From: Ramazzottius varieornatus
Taxonomy: Eukaryota > Tardigrada > Eutardigrada > Parachela > Ramazzottiidae
Reading direction: 5' to 3'
NCBI GenBank assembly: GCA_001949185.1
Contig: BDGG01000010.1
Location: forward strand, 332,771-396,770
DNA: 64,000 nt
In this document: in pieces, positions 24,110 to 35,877 of the stretch
How positions within the stretch are numbered: the stretch's first letter is position 1
How the letters are laid out: every line of letters starts with the position of its first letter
Notes under the pieces: model-generated
Database searches by the model: none
What the model was told of the DNA's origin: nothing
Seen by the model: only the letters and a program-made list of their open reading frames with translations
Made by a program: the position numbers and the translations under genes

Positions 24110-24740
24110 TCAACCAGAACTATGCTCTTTGCTTGCATTCGCAGAGTCATGAAGGAGCTGAGAGATGTGGCTCAGGAACCACCCAATGGTCAGGGAGAAG
24201 GCTCCTTCGGCAATGGTGACCATCAGCTCCTGCACGGTCGCGGTGGCAAGGAGCTCAGTTGAGCGCCTCTGACGAAGCCCGTACTGATGGTCCGACAGGA
24301 GGGATTGTCCCTCCAGAAGTGTACGAAGTCTTCCGGCAATCACAGCTTCCAGAATTTTGGACAGGTGATGAAAGAGGGAGATGGGTCGCCAGCTGGCACA
24401 CTTGGTACTGTCGAGCGAGCCTTTCGGAATGCGCGTGATTTACGAAGTCTTCCAACAGCTAGGGAAAACATCTGAGAAGAAGCACGTGTTAAACAACATC
24501 ACCAGACGAACGATAATTTCGGACCCAGAATGAGACAACAAGTCGGAAGAGAAAAGGAATGGCCCAAAAGCTTTTACCGGTACAAGGACGTGCTTCAGGG
24601 CGTTGGATACTTCGGCGTGAGTGATCGGTTCGGGGACGTCTCCCGTATCGATAGGCAGTGGCGAATGGACACAGTAAGAACTACACGGCTGTTGGAATGA
24701 TGCAAACCATTCATTCAGAAGGTTTGCTTTGTTCGGGTCC
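24110..24740 (-). mobile_element. Non-LTR retrotransposon (LINE) fragment, reverse transcriptase part
   Basis: Minus-strand sequence shows the N-terminal part of a LINE reverse transcriptase: the motif RPISLFHHLSKILEAVIAG, then LSDHQYGLRQRRSTELL, typical of Jockey/CR1-like RTs (family R-P-I-S-L...K-I-L-E and Q-F/Y-G-F-R). Upstream, in shifted frames, is the preceding spacer (DVPEPITHAEVSNALK). Reading frames are broken and the catalytic YADD region is absent, so this is a dead fragment. A 70-bp stretch at 24289-24358 is nearly identical, inverted, to 29465-29534. Confidence 0.75.
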
Positions 24741-25665
24741 TCAAATAAAAATCAGGTACTACATGACCAAAAATTTGCGGATCCATATTTCGTGACCCAT
24801 ACCAGGTTACCATCTAGTCAGATTACCGCCCACTCGAAGTTTCGCTCACCTCATGGAAAGGTTGTAGTTTTGTGACAGAAGCAACTACTATGGAAGAAAC
24901 ATAGTTATCAAGTCTTAGCCTTGACGGTAAAGACTATTGGCTCTGATACAGCAAACTCCAAATTCCATTTCAACAGAAATCGGGAAGGAAAACGTGAATT
25001 CGCGAATTTAAGGAATACATTGCCGAAATTGCGTTTATAACATTCAACTCATGGATGTTACAGTACAAACAAACCCAACTGTACATACGACAACAGTTTC
25101 CTGTGGTTGCCTATCATATAGATTGTTCGCAATGTGACGCAACAAGGTTTACTGTTAAACATTTATCGAAATTTTCATCGATGCGGGGCGGGCGGAAAAC
25201 AGTCACATCAAATACTAAGCGAGCCCAAGCGGTAACAATTTCAGCAGATTTCAGGGCGGAANNNNNNNNNNNNNNNNNNNNNNNNNNNNNNNNNNNNNNN
25301 NNNNNNNNNNNCGCTTCCGCGTGGACCCGCCGCACGATCCAATTCCCTACTCTAGATCAGATGTTGTCATTTTAGCCTCGAAGGTAGTGCTGGGATAAAT
25401 ACGATAAAATACAATATGATATTTTCAGCTCTCCAGCTAGACCTGAGAGAATGGCGTTTGTTGAGGAAATACGACGTGACCGACGTCGAGGAACGAGAAG
25501 AGATCCAGGTGAGACGGCAGCGGGAGCGCCGGAAGGGTCCACAGTCCACACGAAGTTAGCAGCTGATTGTCTGACAAGGAACTGCAAACTGCGCAACCTG
25601 CTCCGCCAAACTGGCTCCGCTACACATCAGGAAACACGATCCGCACTAAACGATCAGGCTGATTG
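24741..25665. other. Intergenic with assembly gap, no gene seen
   Basis: Low-complexity and unassigned sequence left of the hAT element, interrupted by 50 Ns at 25262-25311. No exon can be supported. Confidence 0.4.
25262..25311. other. Assembly gap (50 N)
   Basis: Exactly 50 Ns, a conventional unknown-size spacer. It is bordered by gggcgga and cgcttccgc, short GC-rich sequences of opposite polarity. Confidence 0.99.
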
Positions 25666-25673
25666 CTTGATGG
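25666..25673. repeat. hAT target-site duplication, left copy
   Basis: CTTGATGG directly before the left terminal repeat, identical to 29179-29186. Eight-bp duplications are diagnostic of hAT insertions. Confidence 0.85.
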
Positions 25674-28600
25674 TATTGATGCTCTACTCGGGCAAAATGG
25701 CATCTAATATACTATTACTTACTATTCGCCATCAGTTTGAGTTCTAATTAATTGCTACTTAATATACTAAAACTTCCGCCTGATCTAATTTACTTTACTA
25801 CAGTAACTTCCGTTTAATCTCCGTAGTAAAATATATTTTACTACTGAAAGCAAAGTTTCAGATCTTAGTAACAAGCCGCACTGGGTAACAAATTACGAAC
25901 CGCTTACAAATGTTACCGGGAGAACAGAGACCTTAGTCATCGAGATCGGGCAAATACTCTGTATTTCGCAAAGAAAGTATTTTTCTTTCGAGATTGTGGC
26001 CGGCTAGTTTTTTTTTCCCCATTGTTGCAGCTGAGCCAATGGAAAAAACTCTTTCCGGTGCACTCGAAGCAGCCGGTATGGCTAGAATGTCCAAAGCCAC
26101 ACGGCTCAGTAGAGGGAACTTTCCCGCATTCTGTATCCAGAAGAGCTCTGGATTGTCATCAGTATTATCTTCCGTACTAGCAGGTAGACTGTTAAAAGTT
26201 TGGATTTCCAAATCAAACGGCGAATTATGAGGTGCGACCTCCGAACTTGCAGCGACGAAAAAGTCCAAGTCATCGTCAGTGTTGAACTTGGAGGTGACAT
26301 TCGGATCAGCAGGTTCAGGGAGTATGTCTGAGCAAAGAAAGTTTAGAATTTAGCGATAAACAAATTAAACTAATCAGCTGAACGGTCGAACGTGTACCTG
26401 GAATGTTTTGTTCGTACCAATCACTGCTCTTTAGTGCGAGCCATCTGGAAGCAAGGCTCGCCACCCGATGTGGCAGAGTGAGGCGCAGTTTCTTGTGAAG
26501 AAAGGTGCTCGCAATGTTCACTGCATCAAACTTCGGATCACGTTCATTGATCACGTATCCCAACACGCGAGATAATTCTGATTCCATCGCCAATATGACC
26601 TACAAAATACAAAAGCCTTTGCAACTTAACGAAAAAAATCGAAACGAGTATAAAACGTTAATACCAAAAACAGATCACATAGCGCACAAGAACACCTACT
26701 TGATCGAACGGGTTATCGAGGTGGAAGCTAGAGAAGTCCAGCTTTGATAATGCATCACGGATGCATTCCAAATGTCGAACCAGCCCGTTGATGTAGAAGT
26801 GGACCCGATGAATAGTTGCCTCCTTATCAGCGCTCAGCTTATCCGTAACCTGCAATCGGAAAGAAACATCGGCATACAAATTCGATTGTAAATGTCTAGC
26901 CACAGCTGTACTGTGACACGTACAGTGTTAAATTTGTCCAATAGTTTTATTATATATCTGATGATAACCCATTCTCCCGGTGTAAGACCTGGAATCTTCA
27001 GGTGCCGTGCCATGATTTCTTTTACGGAATCTTGTACTAGATCCAGGCGCTTAAGAAACAGCAAAGTTGAATTCCATCGAGTTGAGATCAGCAATCAAAG
27101 TCAGGTTCGTGGCTTTGATGAGTTCGCCGGTAGCAACGGTGGACATTCTGAATGTCTTCACTATGACTCGGGCTTTCCTGATGATGGGCTTCAGCGTCTC
27201 GTCTTTCTCAAATACACGAACAGCCGTCTGCAAACGATGGATAGTACAGCTGTGGCGCTTAATTCTAAAAAGCGAAAAAATACGTTATCATTCAGTTGGT
27301 GAAGTAGGATCACATGCCTAACTTCTAGATGTTTATAAGATTTATGGCTCTGAAATGGAAAACATTACCTTCCGTCGAAAACCCTGTCGCACTGCTCTTC
27401 AAACTGCATGTATTCGTCAACTTCTTCTACTACATTGGCCTCTTCTGTGTCATCGGAGGTCACTGTTACACCCTCCTCATCCTCGTCCGATTCGTTATGA
27501 CTGTCTGAACCATTTGAGTCAACGAAGGCTTTGAAAGCGGCTACCATGTTCGATCCGTTGTCGGTCACCATGGCGGATATCTTGGAAGGTGCAATATCCC
27601 ATTCAGCCAGAATATCCATTGTACGTTTGAACAGCCGAGCAGCAGTGTGTGGAGGTGGAAAGGTGCGACAAGCTAGTGTCATTCGTCGCATAACTTTGGA
27701 GTGAGGATCGTACAGGCGAGCAGTCATTCCAAGTTTGGATTCAGTCATTCCACGCTTCGTCCAAATATCTGTAATGAAATAAGTACACGTTAAACATTAA
27801 CGAATGTTGATTTTGTCAAATGAACCTTCGAAGGAGAACAGTCCGACCTGCTGACAAGGAAATCTTTCGAGAACGACGCAGTACAAATTTCATGTTGGTC
27901 AGCAGCTGCTTGTAGACTTTGTCCATCTCGGTATTCACAGCTTTTCTACCGAACGCAGGCGATCAAGGGTCATGTTTCATGAAGACACGTTGAGTCGCAG
28001 GATTGGCACAGAGTGTTGGCGTCGCGGTGGTACGTAAACACCACAATGCACGTTCGCGTAGGACAGCTCGATATCTGCAATAAGGAACGAAATGCGATGA
28101 ATAGATCAATTATCAGTCACCAGCAAGCAACAGAAAAATGAAATCAATCTTACTTGAAACTTCCCTCCTCGTACGGATGTGAAGTCTCAAAGCTGAGTTT
28201 AGGCTGGATCATCGTCACGCTTGATCCCTGCTGCTTGCTTTTCTTGACATCTTTGCGACATTTCTCCTGCTCTTCATATTTTCCATAAGCCTGAGGATGA
28301 TGATTTCTGAGGTGAGCCACAGCATTTCCGGTGTTACCGGCAGGCTTGACTTCATGTAGGCAGTATTGGCATGTACGACTACCTATCTCGACATCTTCGG
28401 TGTAGTGTTGCCATACTGCAGATGCTCTCTTTGGGCCACCAAGTCGTTTGCGCTTCACGTTAGCAACCGAAGACGACGTTGATGAGCACTGAGGACTAGG
28501 AACAGGCGGATCATCATTCGCAGAGTCCGAAACGTCATCATCAGTAATGTTGATCACTGCTGGGCTGACTACGGCTTCCTTGGTGGGAGCAGAAAATTTT

Positions 28601-29178
28601 CCATTCCCGGCTGGAGGCTTCTTCAGAACGCGTTGTGTCTTCCCTTTGGTCGGTAAAGGCATGGCTGATGAGTAGCTATGGGATAGGTCCTACCTAATCA
28701 TAAGCAAACTAGAAGGACGCAAAAAAAACTAGCCGATCGTTCCATATTGAGCTTTCAGCAAAACACAAATAATTCGAATCTCCGCCATCACGCACCGGCA
28801 AACCGTCAATCCAGCTCGTCTAAGGAGTACAGAGTATGTAGGCGCATGGCCATCTTGTGTTAGCCCTGCGAAGCCAACTTCTGCTGACATAGGGGCGGGA
28901 TATGCGGTGTGCGCTGTCTTCTGGGCGTTGCCCCAGATATCAGGGCGCCTACTATAGTACGTCAGTGCGCGCTTCAGACGTATTATACTATATTTTAATA
29001 TCGTAAACGCTTGATCGAATGTTACTATAATATCTCGGTTTCCGTTGTGACTTACTTTACTATTAATTTTCTGTGTCGCAGTCCAGTGCATTCACTTAAT
29101 ATTACTTACTATAGTATATGCTAAAAGCATCTACTTTCACATACTTTAATATACTTTTACTATAGTAGAACATCACTA
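25674..29178 (-). mobile_element. Full-length hAT DNA transposon
   Basis: A 3505-bp element bounded by 15-bp terminal inverted repeats: 25674-25688 (TATTGATGCTCTACT) and 29164-29178 (reads TAGTGATGTTCTACT inverted), 13 of 15 matching. Exact 8-bp duplications CTTGATGG flank it at 25666-25673 and 29179-29186. The subterminal regions on both sides are rich in TACTTTACTATAGTA-like AT sequence, probably the transposase-binding zones. Inside is one minus-strand transposase gene with BED finger, RNase H-like core pieces and hAT dimerisation domain. Ends and duplication are so well kept that insertion was probably recent. Confidence 0.88.
25933..28662 (-). pseudogene. hAT transposase (BED finger), interrupted
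   Basis: DDE-type transposase of the hAT superfamily in seven exons: 28154-28662, 27847-28074, 27369-27768, 26924-27264, 26700-26849, 26398-26599, 25933-26327. Exon 1 has a BED zinc finger (SAVWQHYTEDV...CQYCLHEVKPAGNTGNAVAHLRNHH pattern, C2-H2). Exon 3 carries a piece of the RNase H-like fold (ISAMVTDNGSNMVAAFKAF). Exon 4 holds the TRWNSTLLFLKRL motif. Exon 7 is the C-terminal dimerisation region (FPLLSRVALDILAIPAASSAPERVFS). Two lesions are visible. A TGA interrupts exon 2 at 27963-27965 (context CCT-TGA-TCG, compatible with CpG decay of CGA). Exon 4 changes frame at about 27083-27088, just before the TRWNS motif. The copy is therefore unlikely to make active transposase, though its ends could be mobilised in trans. 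Confidence 0.85.
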
Positions 29179-29186
29179 CTTGATGG
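29179..29186. repeat. hAT target-site duplication, right copy
   Basis: CTTGATGG directly after the right terminal repeat; exact match to 25666-25673. Confidence 0.85.
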
Positions 29187-29394
29187 CTGATCGGTCGTTT
29201 TCGGCAGTATACCGAGTGTGACGTCACTACCAAAGTACATTCGATTTTGATTCTTGATTGCGTCAAGCACAAACCCCGTCAACTCAGCTGTGAGCTGTTC
29301 ATTTTTCACGCCTTTCCGGTGTCTTCCGTTGCTTTTTCTGCCCGCCGCTGCGGCGTCTCATTTGTTCGACTGACTCCCACTGCTGTATCAGGAT

Positions 29395-30400
29395 GGATTT
29401 GAAGTTTGTGAGTGTTCCGATGAAGCCATACGATGGCCAGAAGCCCGGCATCAGCGGTCTGCGCAAAATTCTGGAAGCTGTGATTGCCGGAAGACTTCGT
29501 ACACTTCTGGAGGGACAATCCCTTCTGTCGGACCGGACTATCCGAGGTCCTGATGACGAGGTGGCCTTCCAGCAAGATCTACAAAGAGTCCACCAATAGT
29601 CCTCCAAAGCCAAGCTAACGTTCAGTGCGTCGAAGTCGGTGTTTGTTCGCGCATTCCAACAGAGAAAGACACCGGAAGCCCTAGATCACTTTCTCGGAAC
29701 AGCCATCATCCCGAGGAAAAACACCGTCAAGTACTTGGGCGTCTTCCTCGACCACATTGCCAACCTGATCATGAAAGCGAAGAAATGAATCCGCTACATC
29801 TGGTTCCTCTTCAGCAAGAAATGTCAGCGAGCCCGAATCACCCTCTTCAAAAGCCTCGTCCTTCCACTGCTCGACTATTGATCGACTATGTATACACTGC
29901 TCGACTTCCACTGCTCGACTATGTATACAATCCTCGCCTCAAAGGCCTCGTCAACGCCCTCGAAGACTGTCAGCGACTCTTCCTTCGTTCGATTAACCTC
30001 GCACCTGCTTCGGAGGACACCTCGACTGAACGTAACTGTCATCGCCTTCGACAGGTGGGTTTAGAGCCTTTGGTTCTGAAAAGAATTAAAGCCTCCCTTA
30101 TCTTGGCTTACAAGATGGTGCCTGACCTTGTTCCGGTAAGCTCTCCTTTTTTCATCCTCATTTTGCAGCTATTGCCTTTCCCTCCGTTGCAGGTGGCACA
30201 CGAGCAGCTACAACGCTCCGAGCTCACCCGTTCCCGCTTCAACTGGCTGGACCTCAGGACGATGGATGGGCCGCCGGAAGCTCGGACAAGTCATTCGCCT
30301 TCCTCATCTCCCAAATCTGGAACAATTTCCCGCTCTATGCCGCTGCCTATGAAACCCTTTCAAGCTTTTCTTTAGCTATAGAAAATGTTCGGTTATCGAA
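29395..30400 (+). mobile_element. LINE remnant, internally deleted
   Basis: Plus-strand remnant of the same LINE family as 24110-24740. It starts with the RT segment KILEAVIAGRLRTLLEGQSL, loses the catalytic RT core, then resumes with SSKAKLTFSASKSVF and NTVKYLGVFLD (the LINE thumb region). The C-terminal part follows (LKRIKASLILAYKMV, then RSRFNWLDL and a WN-type end). Frames are broken, and a short duplicated patch (ctgctcgactatgtataca type) occurs at 29868-29925. It is a dead fragment lying in opposite orientation to its partner across the hAT element. Confidence 0.7.
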
Positions 30401-30755
30401 AATAAAGTTTGTGAGAACTTTACTGGGTAATTGCAGTTCTTTTATTTCCGCTGACGGGCTCCGTTACAGTGGAGAACCCGATCAGTGAAGGCCTTTCCCC
30501 TCGATTCGCTGTCAAAGATTTGGCAAGTAGATTTCAAACTTCTGCACCACACTGAGGTTTCCTTGTCGCCATTTTCCGTCTGAATTTTCATGTGTTAACC
30601 GCTGGACTCTTTTGATCGGGTCGCGAACGGTAGCAGACGCTTTGTCTGGTTGTTCCTCGACGTTAAACCCAATAAACTCAAAAAACCGCAAAGACATCTT
30701 TGGACATATCCCCACTCTTCAACGCGTTGAATGTCGCAGGTAAGCCGGACTTCAG
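30401..30755. other. Unassigned, between LINE remnant and small gene
   Basis: A minus-strand open frame at 30512-30715 (67 codons) has no recognisable motif. An upstream exon for the next gene should lie here or further left, but I cannot place it. Confidence 0.3.
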
Positions 30756-31312
30756 TTTACGCTCGAAGATGTATCAGCGTCTTCCGAGTCGTCGGAGTCA
30801 AAGAAGAACGAATTTATCCTAGAACTAAAAGGATCGACTGTCTTCTTGCCGGATATCCGACTCAAGAACGAAACGACCAAAGAAGTAATTTTCAGGACCG
30901 CAGAATATAATGTCTTCTACGCACACTGGAAGAACGCAGTTTGGCCTTATCCACAGGAACAAGTGGAATGGATTGCGAACTGCGTAACGGAGCTGTACCA
31001 CCTGGCGCCTGAAACGTTTGAAAAGATCCATTTGCAGCTCGCCCTCGGGTAAAGACGAATATTGTTCTGGTTTTACGTTCCTGATGAGGTATTCATGATC
31101 CTTACAGGGACAGGCTTCCGGTCGTGGATGAGGATACCGACAACTTTCGAAGCAACGATCTGGTTCTGTCGGGAGGAATAGTATCATGCGATCTGATGAA
31201 GTTTTACGTCGTCGATGTCCAAACACTGCTGGTTGTCGCCGCGATCTTACTGAAGTATTCACAGCAGAGTCCCGACAGTCTTCCTCTCACCCCCCATCCC
31301 TTCCGTGACTGA
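30756..31312 (+). CDS. Unrecognised gene, 3' exons of about 165 aa
   Basis: Two exons join in phase: 30756-31048 and 31108-31312. An acceptor (ggacttcag) precedes FTLEDVSASSESSESKK and a GT donor follows LQLALG. The second exon ends at TGA 31310-31312 after TPHPFRD. The protein is acidic with Trp/Tyr-rich stretches (YNVFYAHWKNAVWPYPQEQ, EWIANCVTELYHL) and a hydrophobic segment (VDVQTLLVVAAILL) near the C-terminus that could be a membrane helix. No in-frame ATG lies upstream before a stop, so a 5' exon is missing from this model. It ends about 360 bp before the 3' end of the convergent GBE1 gene. I do not recognise the family. Coding status rests on frame continuity across a good intron. Confidence 0.5.
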
Positions 31313-31673
31313 CCAGACATTCCTAACTTTGTTCGGTCGTTTTTGGGTAATGGGCAATGTTTCTATTAAGACATTGGTAGAGGACTTCTACTTCCTACCT
31401 ACAGTTCGGTTCCGTTTCCTCACGTGGAGGGTTTTTTGCTGTAAGCTTCTCAAATTTCTCAATGCGGGCTGATTTACATTCACTAAGTCAACAGCATGGC
31501 AAAGGAGGTTAAAATGCAACAGCTACAATGAACGACGATATTCACCCACAGGTATAAACTCTTCGAGAAATCATCACAGTTTCCCAATAAACACGTTTAC
31601 TCACACAAGTTAGATTCGATAAAACATGAAAGCGATGAAGTTAGGTAGAAATAAACGAGCAGTCTACGATCCT

Positions 31674-34600
31674 TTAGTCCGTCTTAGCCAGAACCAGCGC
31701 CACTCGACAAGGTATGTAGACGCAGATGTGGTTGCGGCGTCCGGCGTACCCTTCGGGGAAGGTGAAGAACTCGGACTTCATGTCCACACGCTGGTGCCCA
31801 CCGAACTCTTCTGAGTCGCTACTGAGGACCACCATGTACTTGCCTGGAACTTCCACACCCACTTTGTAGTCGGCAAAACTTTGGTGAGTGTGAAAGTTGA
31901 AGACGAAGACTAGACCGGCTCGCTCGTAAGCGATAACTTTGTCACCTTCGTGCTTCCAACTGACCCACGCCTGAAATCATTCCGAAGAGAACTGTGTAAA
32001 AATGCCTCAATGAAATAACAATCTATTAAACTGATATGGAAGAGAACTGAGCTATCAAAGTCCTTGTTAAGCTAAAATGGAAGTCGGCGAACGAATTACC
32101 CAATTCGTTCGTCCAAGTAGCGCATTCTGCTAACCAGTAACACCGAAGACGTACGCCACTTTGATACCATCAAACTCGGCAAGATCCGAATGGCGCACGC
32201 CTCCAGCCAAAAATACTGAGAAAGTGCGCCAATCGGGCAAACAACCTGGTCGAGTTTGTCTGCCGTGCTTTCAAATAAAACCGGACAGAAACGAGCCTGA
32301 AAGTTCTTACCGGATTACTGGACAGCCAGTGGTGCTTGTCTTCCAAAAGATTCATGGCCCGGTCGAACCTGCTCAGAAACTTGTATCTGAGCAGCTCATC
32401 ATCCATCAAGTTAAACTGACGTCTCGCGTAGTGGTAAGACTGGTTGTTTCCCACACGAGGGAAGTCCAGCCATTCTGGATGCCCGAACTCATTACCTGAA
32501 AAAGAGACCAGTTTCACCGAAGTTGAACAGGAAGTGAGAGGGTTCCGTACCAATAAAGTTGAGCCAGCCTTCGCCACCCAGAGAGTGTGTCAGGAGTCGG
32601 ATCATCTTGTGAAGAGCCAAACCGCGGTCGATGACGGCAGTCAGTTCCGTGAGAACGGACATGTTGGTATACATTTCCTTGTCCATCAGCCAGAAGGCAA
32701 GCGTTTTGTCTCCGACCAACGCTTGATCGTGGGACTCGGCGTAAGCGATGGTCTTCTCCCCGTAGCGTCGGTTGGTCAGGGTGTGAACCAAGTTGCCCAC
32801 GCTCCATTCTTCATCCCTCAACTCTTTCAGACACTAAACCAAGACGAAAAAATTCCCCATCAAGTTACAGAGCGCAAAATTTTATTTCATAACTAGGAAA
32901 CAACGAATCCATTTAGGACGCCGGCAAATGTCCTAAGTTGATATTTGCCGGTTTTCGTCTCAAGTGGTACACTTTTTCATTGTTACTATCTGACGGCGGG
33001 CGCCACTTGGGAAAGCGATCTCGTACGCTCATCTGCAATATTTTCGAAATTCTTACCTCGATCCACTTGTCCGGGATGGCCATTCCAAGACGGTAGTCGA
33101 AGCCTTGTCCGCCTTCAGAGACTGGCCGACACAGTGCCGGCATCCCGGAGACGTCCTGGAAGGAGGAAGTAGCGTTAGGATCAGGCTATGCTCAAGATAG
33201 CGCAAATGCTCGAGTGTTCCCAGGTAAGTTACCTCGGCTATGGTTATCATGTTATCCGGGTACAGCGTATGCAGCATATGATTCGCCAGCATCAGGTACA
33301 CTAAGGAGTCAGTATCGGCATTCAGGCCGAAATACTCGTTGTAGTCACCGGAGAACCCATGACCAATACCGTGACTGTGGTAGATCATGGAGGTGACTCC
33401 GTCGAAACGGTATCCGTCCACTTGATATTCTTCCACGAACCAACGTAGATCCGACAGTAGAAACCGCATGACTTCCCACCTACAAAGACGCAAATTACAA
33501 CCGGAAGCTGAGAAAACAAAACAAGCACCATCTCAACCACTTCCATACAACGACACAGAACGTTGACATGAGTTACAGGTACGCAGGTGCGTGAGGTGGG
33601 TCTACGTTATGTACTTTGCGTAGTCGAACAACCGCGAATCCCACAGGTCGTGGTTGCCTTTGCCGCCATCATGGAAGAAGCAAGAGTTACTTCCATCGAA
33701 CTGATTTATACCATCCAGGACGTTCTTCGAGGCGTGGCTGTGGACCACGTCCAGCAGAACCGACAGACCCAACGAGTGGGCTGTATCGACAAGACGCTTG
33801 AACTGCTCAGGAGTGCCATATCGGCTGGAGACGGCAAAGAAGTTGGTGACTTGGTAGCCGAAACTGGCGTAGTAGACGTGCTCCATGATGGCCATCAATT
33901 GCACCGCATTGTAACCTGCAGAAAGCCGAAACAGAATATCAAGTATTAACACATGAAAACGTCCTTTCTAAAATAAAATTTCAGGAGACATTTCCACGCT
34001 GGGCAATCTCCAATATCCCAAGAACCAAAGTTTTACAATAGGCCTCTGAGACTTATAAAACCCACCTTGACGGTGGATACGGGGTAATACATTGTCGGTA
34101 AAATAGTCGTAAGTGGCCACACGTCCTTCCGGTGACGATATGCCGACGTGCGCTTCGTAGATGCGAAGGCTGGCTGGCTTCTTCGGACGACTGTGCTTGA
34201 ACTTGTATCTCTAAAATAGCATGGATGACCCAGTAAACTTACAGAACAAATGCTGATACGCGTGCAAGAAGGGAAACAGTGATTTTACCTCGTTTGCTGG
34301 TGGGTTCCAGAAGACGCCATCGTACGTCACGTTCCTCTCGTCTTTCGGCTGGGTGGCATATCTAATCCATGGACTTATTCTCTCCACGAACTCGCCAGAC
34401 TTTGTGATGATGCCCAACTGCAAGTCAAAGTTGAAAATCAAGTCTGCAAATTTCTACCGAATTTCGCGATCTTATAAGTAATCAACTTCGTGTCTTAGTG
34501 GAATCAACGCATGACGTCAATATGTACGCAGTGATGAGAAACAGCTAACCGGGTGAAAAAATTCACAGTCAAGAGACGTCATGGCGATTATCGAAAACCA

Positions 34601-35035
34601 TGGTGGAATTTTTTCTACCTTGATGAAAGTGCCATGTGGGACGGCGCACTTTCCATCGCCATTCGAAGGAATAACTAGGTCCCACTTGCCGTACTTGCCC
34701 TCCTTGAAAGGGTACTCTGTCTTCTTCCAGTTATTGAAGTCACCGAAGAGGAAGACACCCTGCGCGGCTGGCGCCCATTCTCGACAGTGGATGGTGCCGT
34801 CCGGCATGGCATGGATGCCGAACTGCTCGTAGCTTTTTGTGAACTGATCCAGGCCTCTCTCATACTGCTCGATGTCCCGAAGGATAGAGCTGAAGCAGCC
34901 ATATCGACGGTTGATCTCTCGCTCGTGAAGGTGCAGATAACCATCCAACTTGAACAACTGCTGAATTTCCGGTGCACCGTGCTGCATGGACTCGTTATGC
35001 CCTTTCCCTTCCTGCTCGCTCTCGCCGTTATCCAT
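31674..35035 (-). CDS. GBE1: 1,4-alpha-glucan (glycogen) branching enzyme
   Basis: Cytosolic GH13 enzyme that moves oligoglucan segments to form alpha-1,6 branches in glycogen. Nine exons: 34619-35035, 34289-34417, 34066-34210, 33615-33915, 33233-33479, 33057-33155, 32551-32833, 32311-32495, 31674-31970, giving 700 aa (human 702). The N-terminal carbohydrate-binding region holds [20 protein letters not shown]. The catalytic barrel carries [31 protein letters not shown], the nucleophile Asp357 in YRFDGVTSM, the acid/base Glu413 closing ITIAE, and [10 protein letters not shown]. The C-terminal domain includes [14 protein letters not shown] and ends VALVLAKTD. Start at 35035 was chosen because the preceding in-frame residues are unlike the family. 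Dyad-repeat material occupies two introns. Every key residue is present. Confidence 0.98.
32088..32256. repeat. Dyad-symmetric intronic repeat with longer inverted flanks
   Basis: In the last GBE1 intron. A unit with arms aagtagcgcattc and gacgtacgccactt (32113-32163) is followed by a partial unit and the terminal motif ctggtcgagtttgtctgccg. A second, more diverged copy lies at about 32926-33016 in another GBE1 intron. Confidence 0.55.
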
Positions 35036-35445
35036 TCTTGCTTCGCGGAGCTTGCGACTTGAAGCGTAAGCAGTACAAGCTGTCAAAAACAAGGAACAAT
35101 GACTGCCGGAAGAGGCGAGAATATGTTTCGTGCGGAAGAACGGAAGGGAATATGAACAGCTGATGCCTGATGATCGTAAGTCGTAACTTGGCTTCAACGG
35201 ATGGACCGATCGACTCAGATTTGTTCCCAGTTCAGTCTGATCCGAGCCGACCTGCGCTGCTTTCCCCCTCGCGGATTGGTCGGGTTACACCGAACAGCCT
35301 CCTTTCCCGATGCGGTGTAACAAAACGAAGAACCTAAGGTTGTAAATTCCAGGCCGAATACCCTTGGAATGGAAAATAGGAAAGAAATTCCTAATATTCC
35401 TATATTCCTATTTCCTTCTTCCTAACGGCTACCCCCCGCAACGGA

Positions 35446-35495
35446 NNNNNNNNNNNNNNNNNNNNNNNNNNNNNNNNNNNNNNNNNNNNNNNNNN
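35446..35495. other. Assembly gap (50 N) inside a palindrome
   Basis: Fifty Ns lie between ctaacggctaccccccgcaa-cgga on the left and its inverted counterpart (gttccgttgcggnagggtag) on the right. A single extra N sits at 35508. The assembly evidently broke at a hairpin. Confidence 0.97.
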
Positions 35496-35877
35496 GTTCC
35501 GTTGCGGNAGGGTAGCCGTTTGGAACGGTGGAATTCCTATTTGGAAAACTAGCAAAAATCGGAGGAAATTTAGGAATTCCACGAGGTAAACAGTCGAAGA
35601 TCCAGCAGATCGTGTCGAAAAACTGAACCCGATGCTGGCTCACACATGCGTACCACTGAGGCTAATTGGTCGTTCAGTTGAACGACCAGTAGCATTTTCG
35701 ATCCCTCGCACTAAAGTACGCGGCACATTCACCTGTGCGTAAGTCCTTGATTTTCCCTTGGACTTTCAGGTCCGACAAAACCGAACGTTCGGATCGGCCA
35801 GTCTCTGGCTGATTTTCAGTCTCAAAACCAATATTTGTTGATGACTTCAGATCATGTTCATTGCTTTAGATGGGTAT

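Noticed and set aside
30825-31262. 145-codon minus-strand frame
   Set aside because: Antisense of the two plus-strand exons, which show a phase-consistent intron while this frame runs through it.
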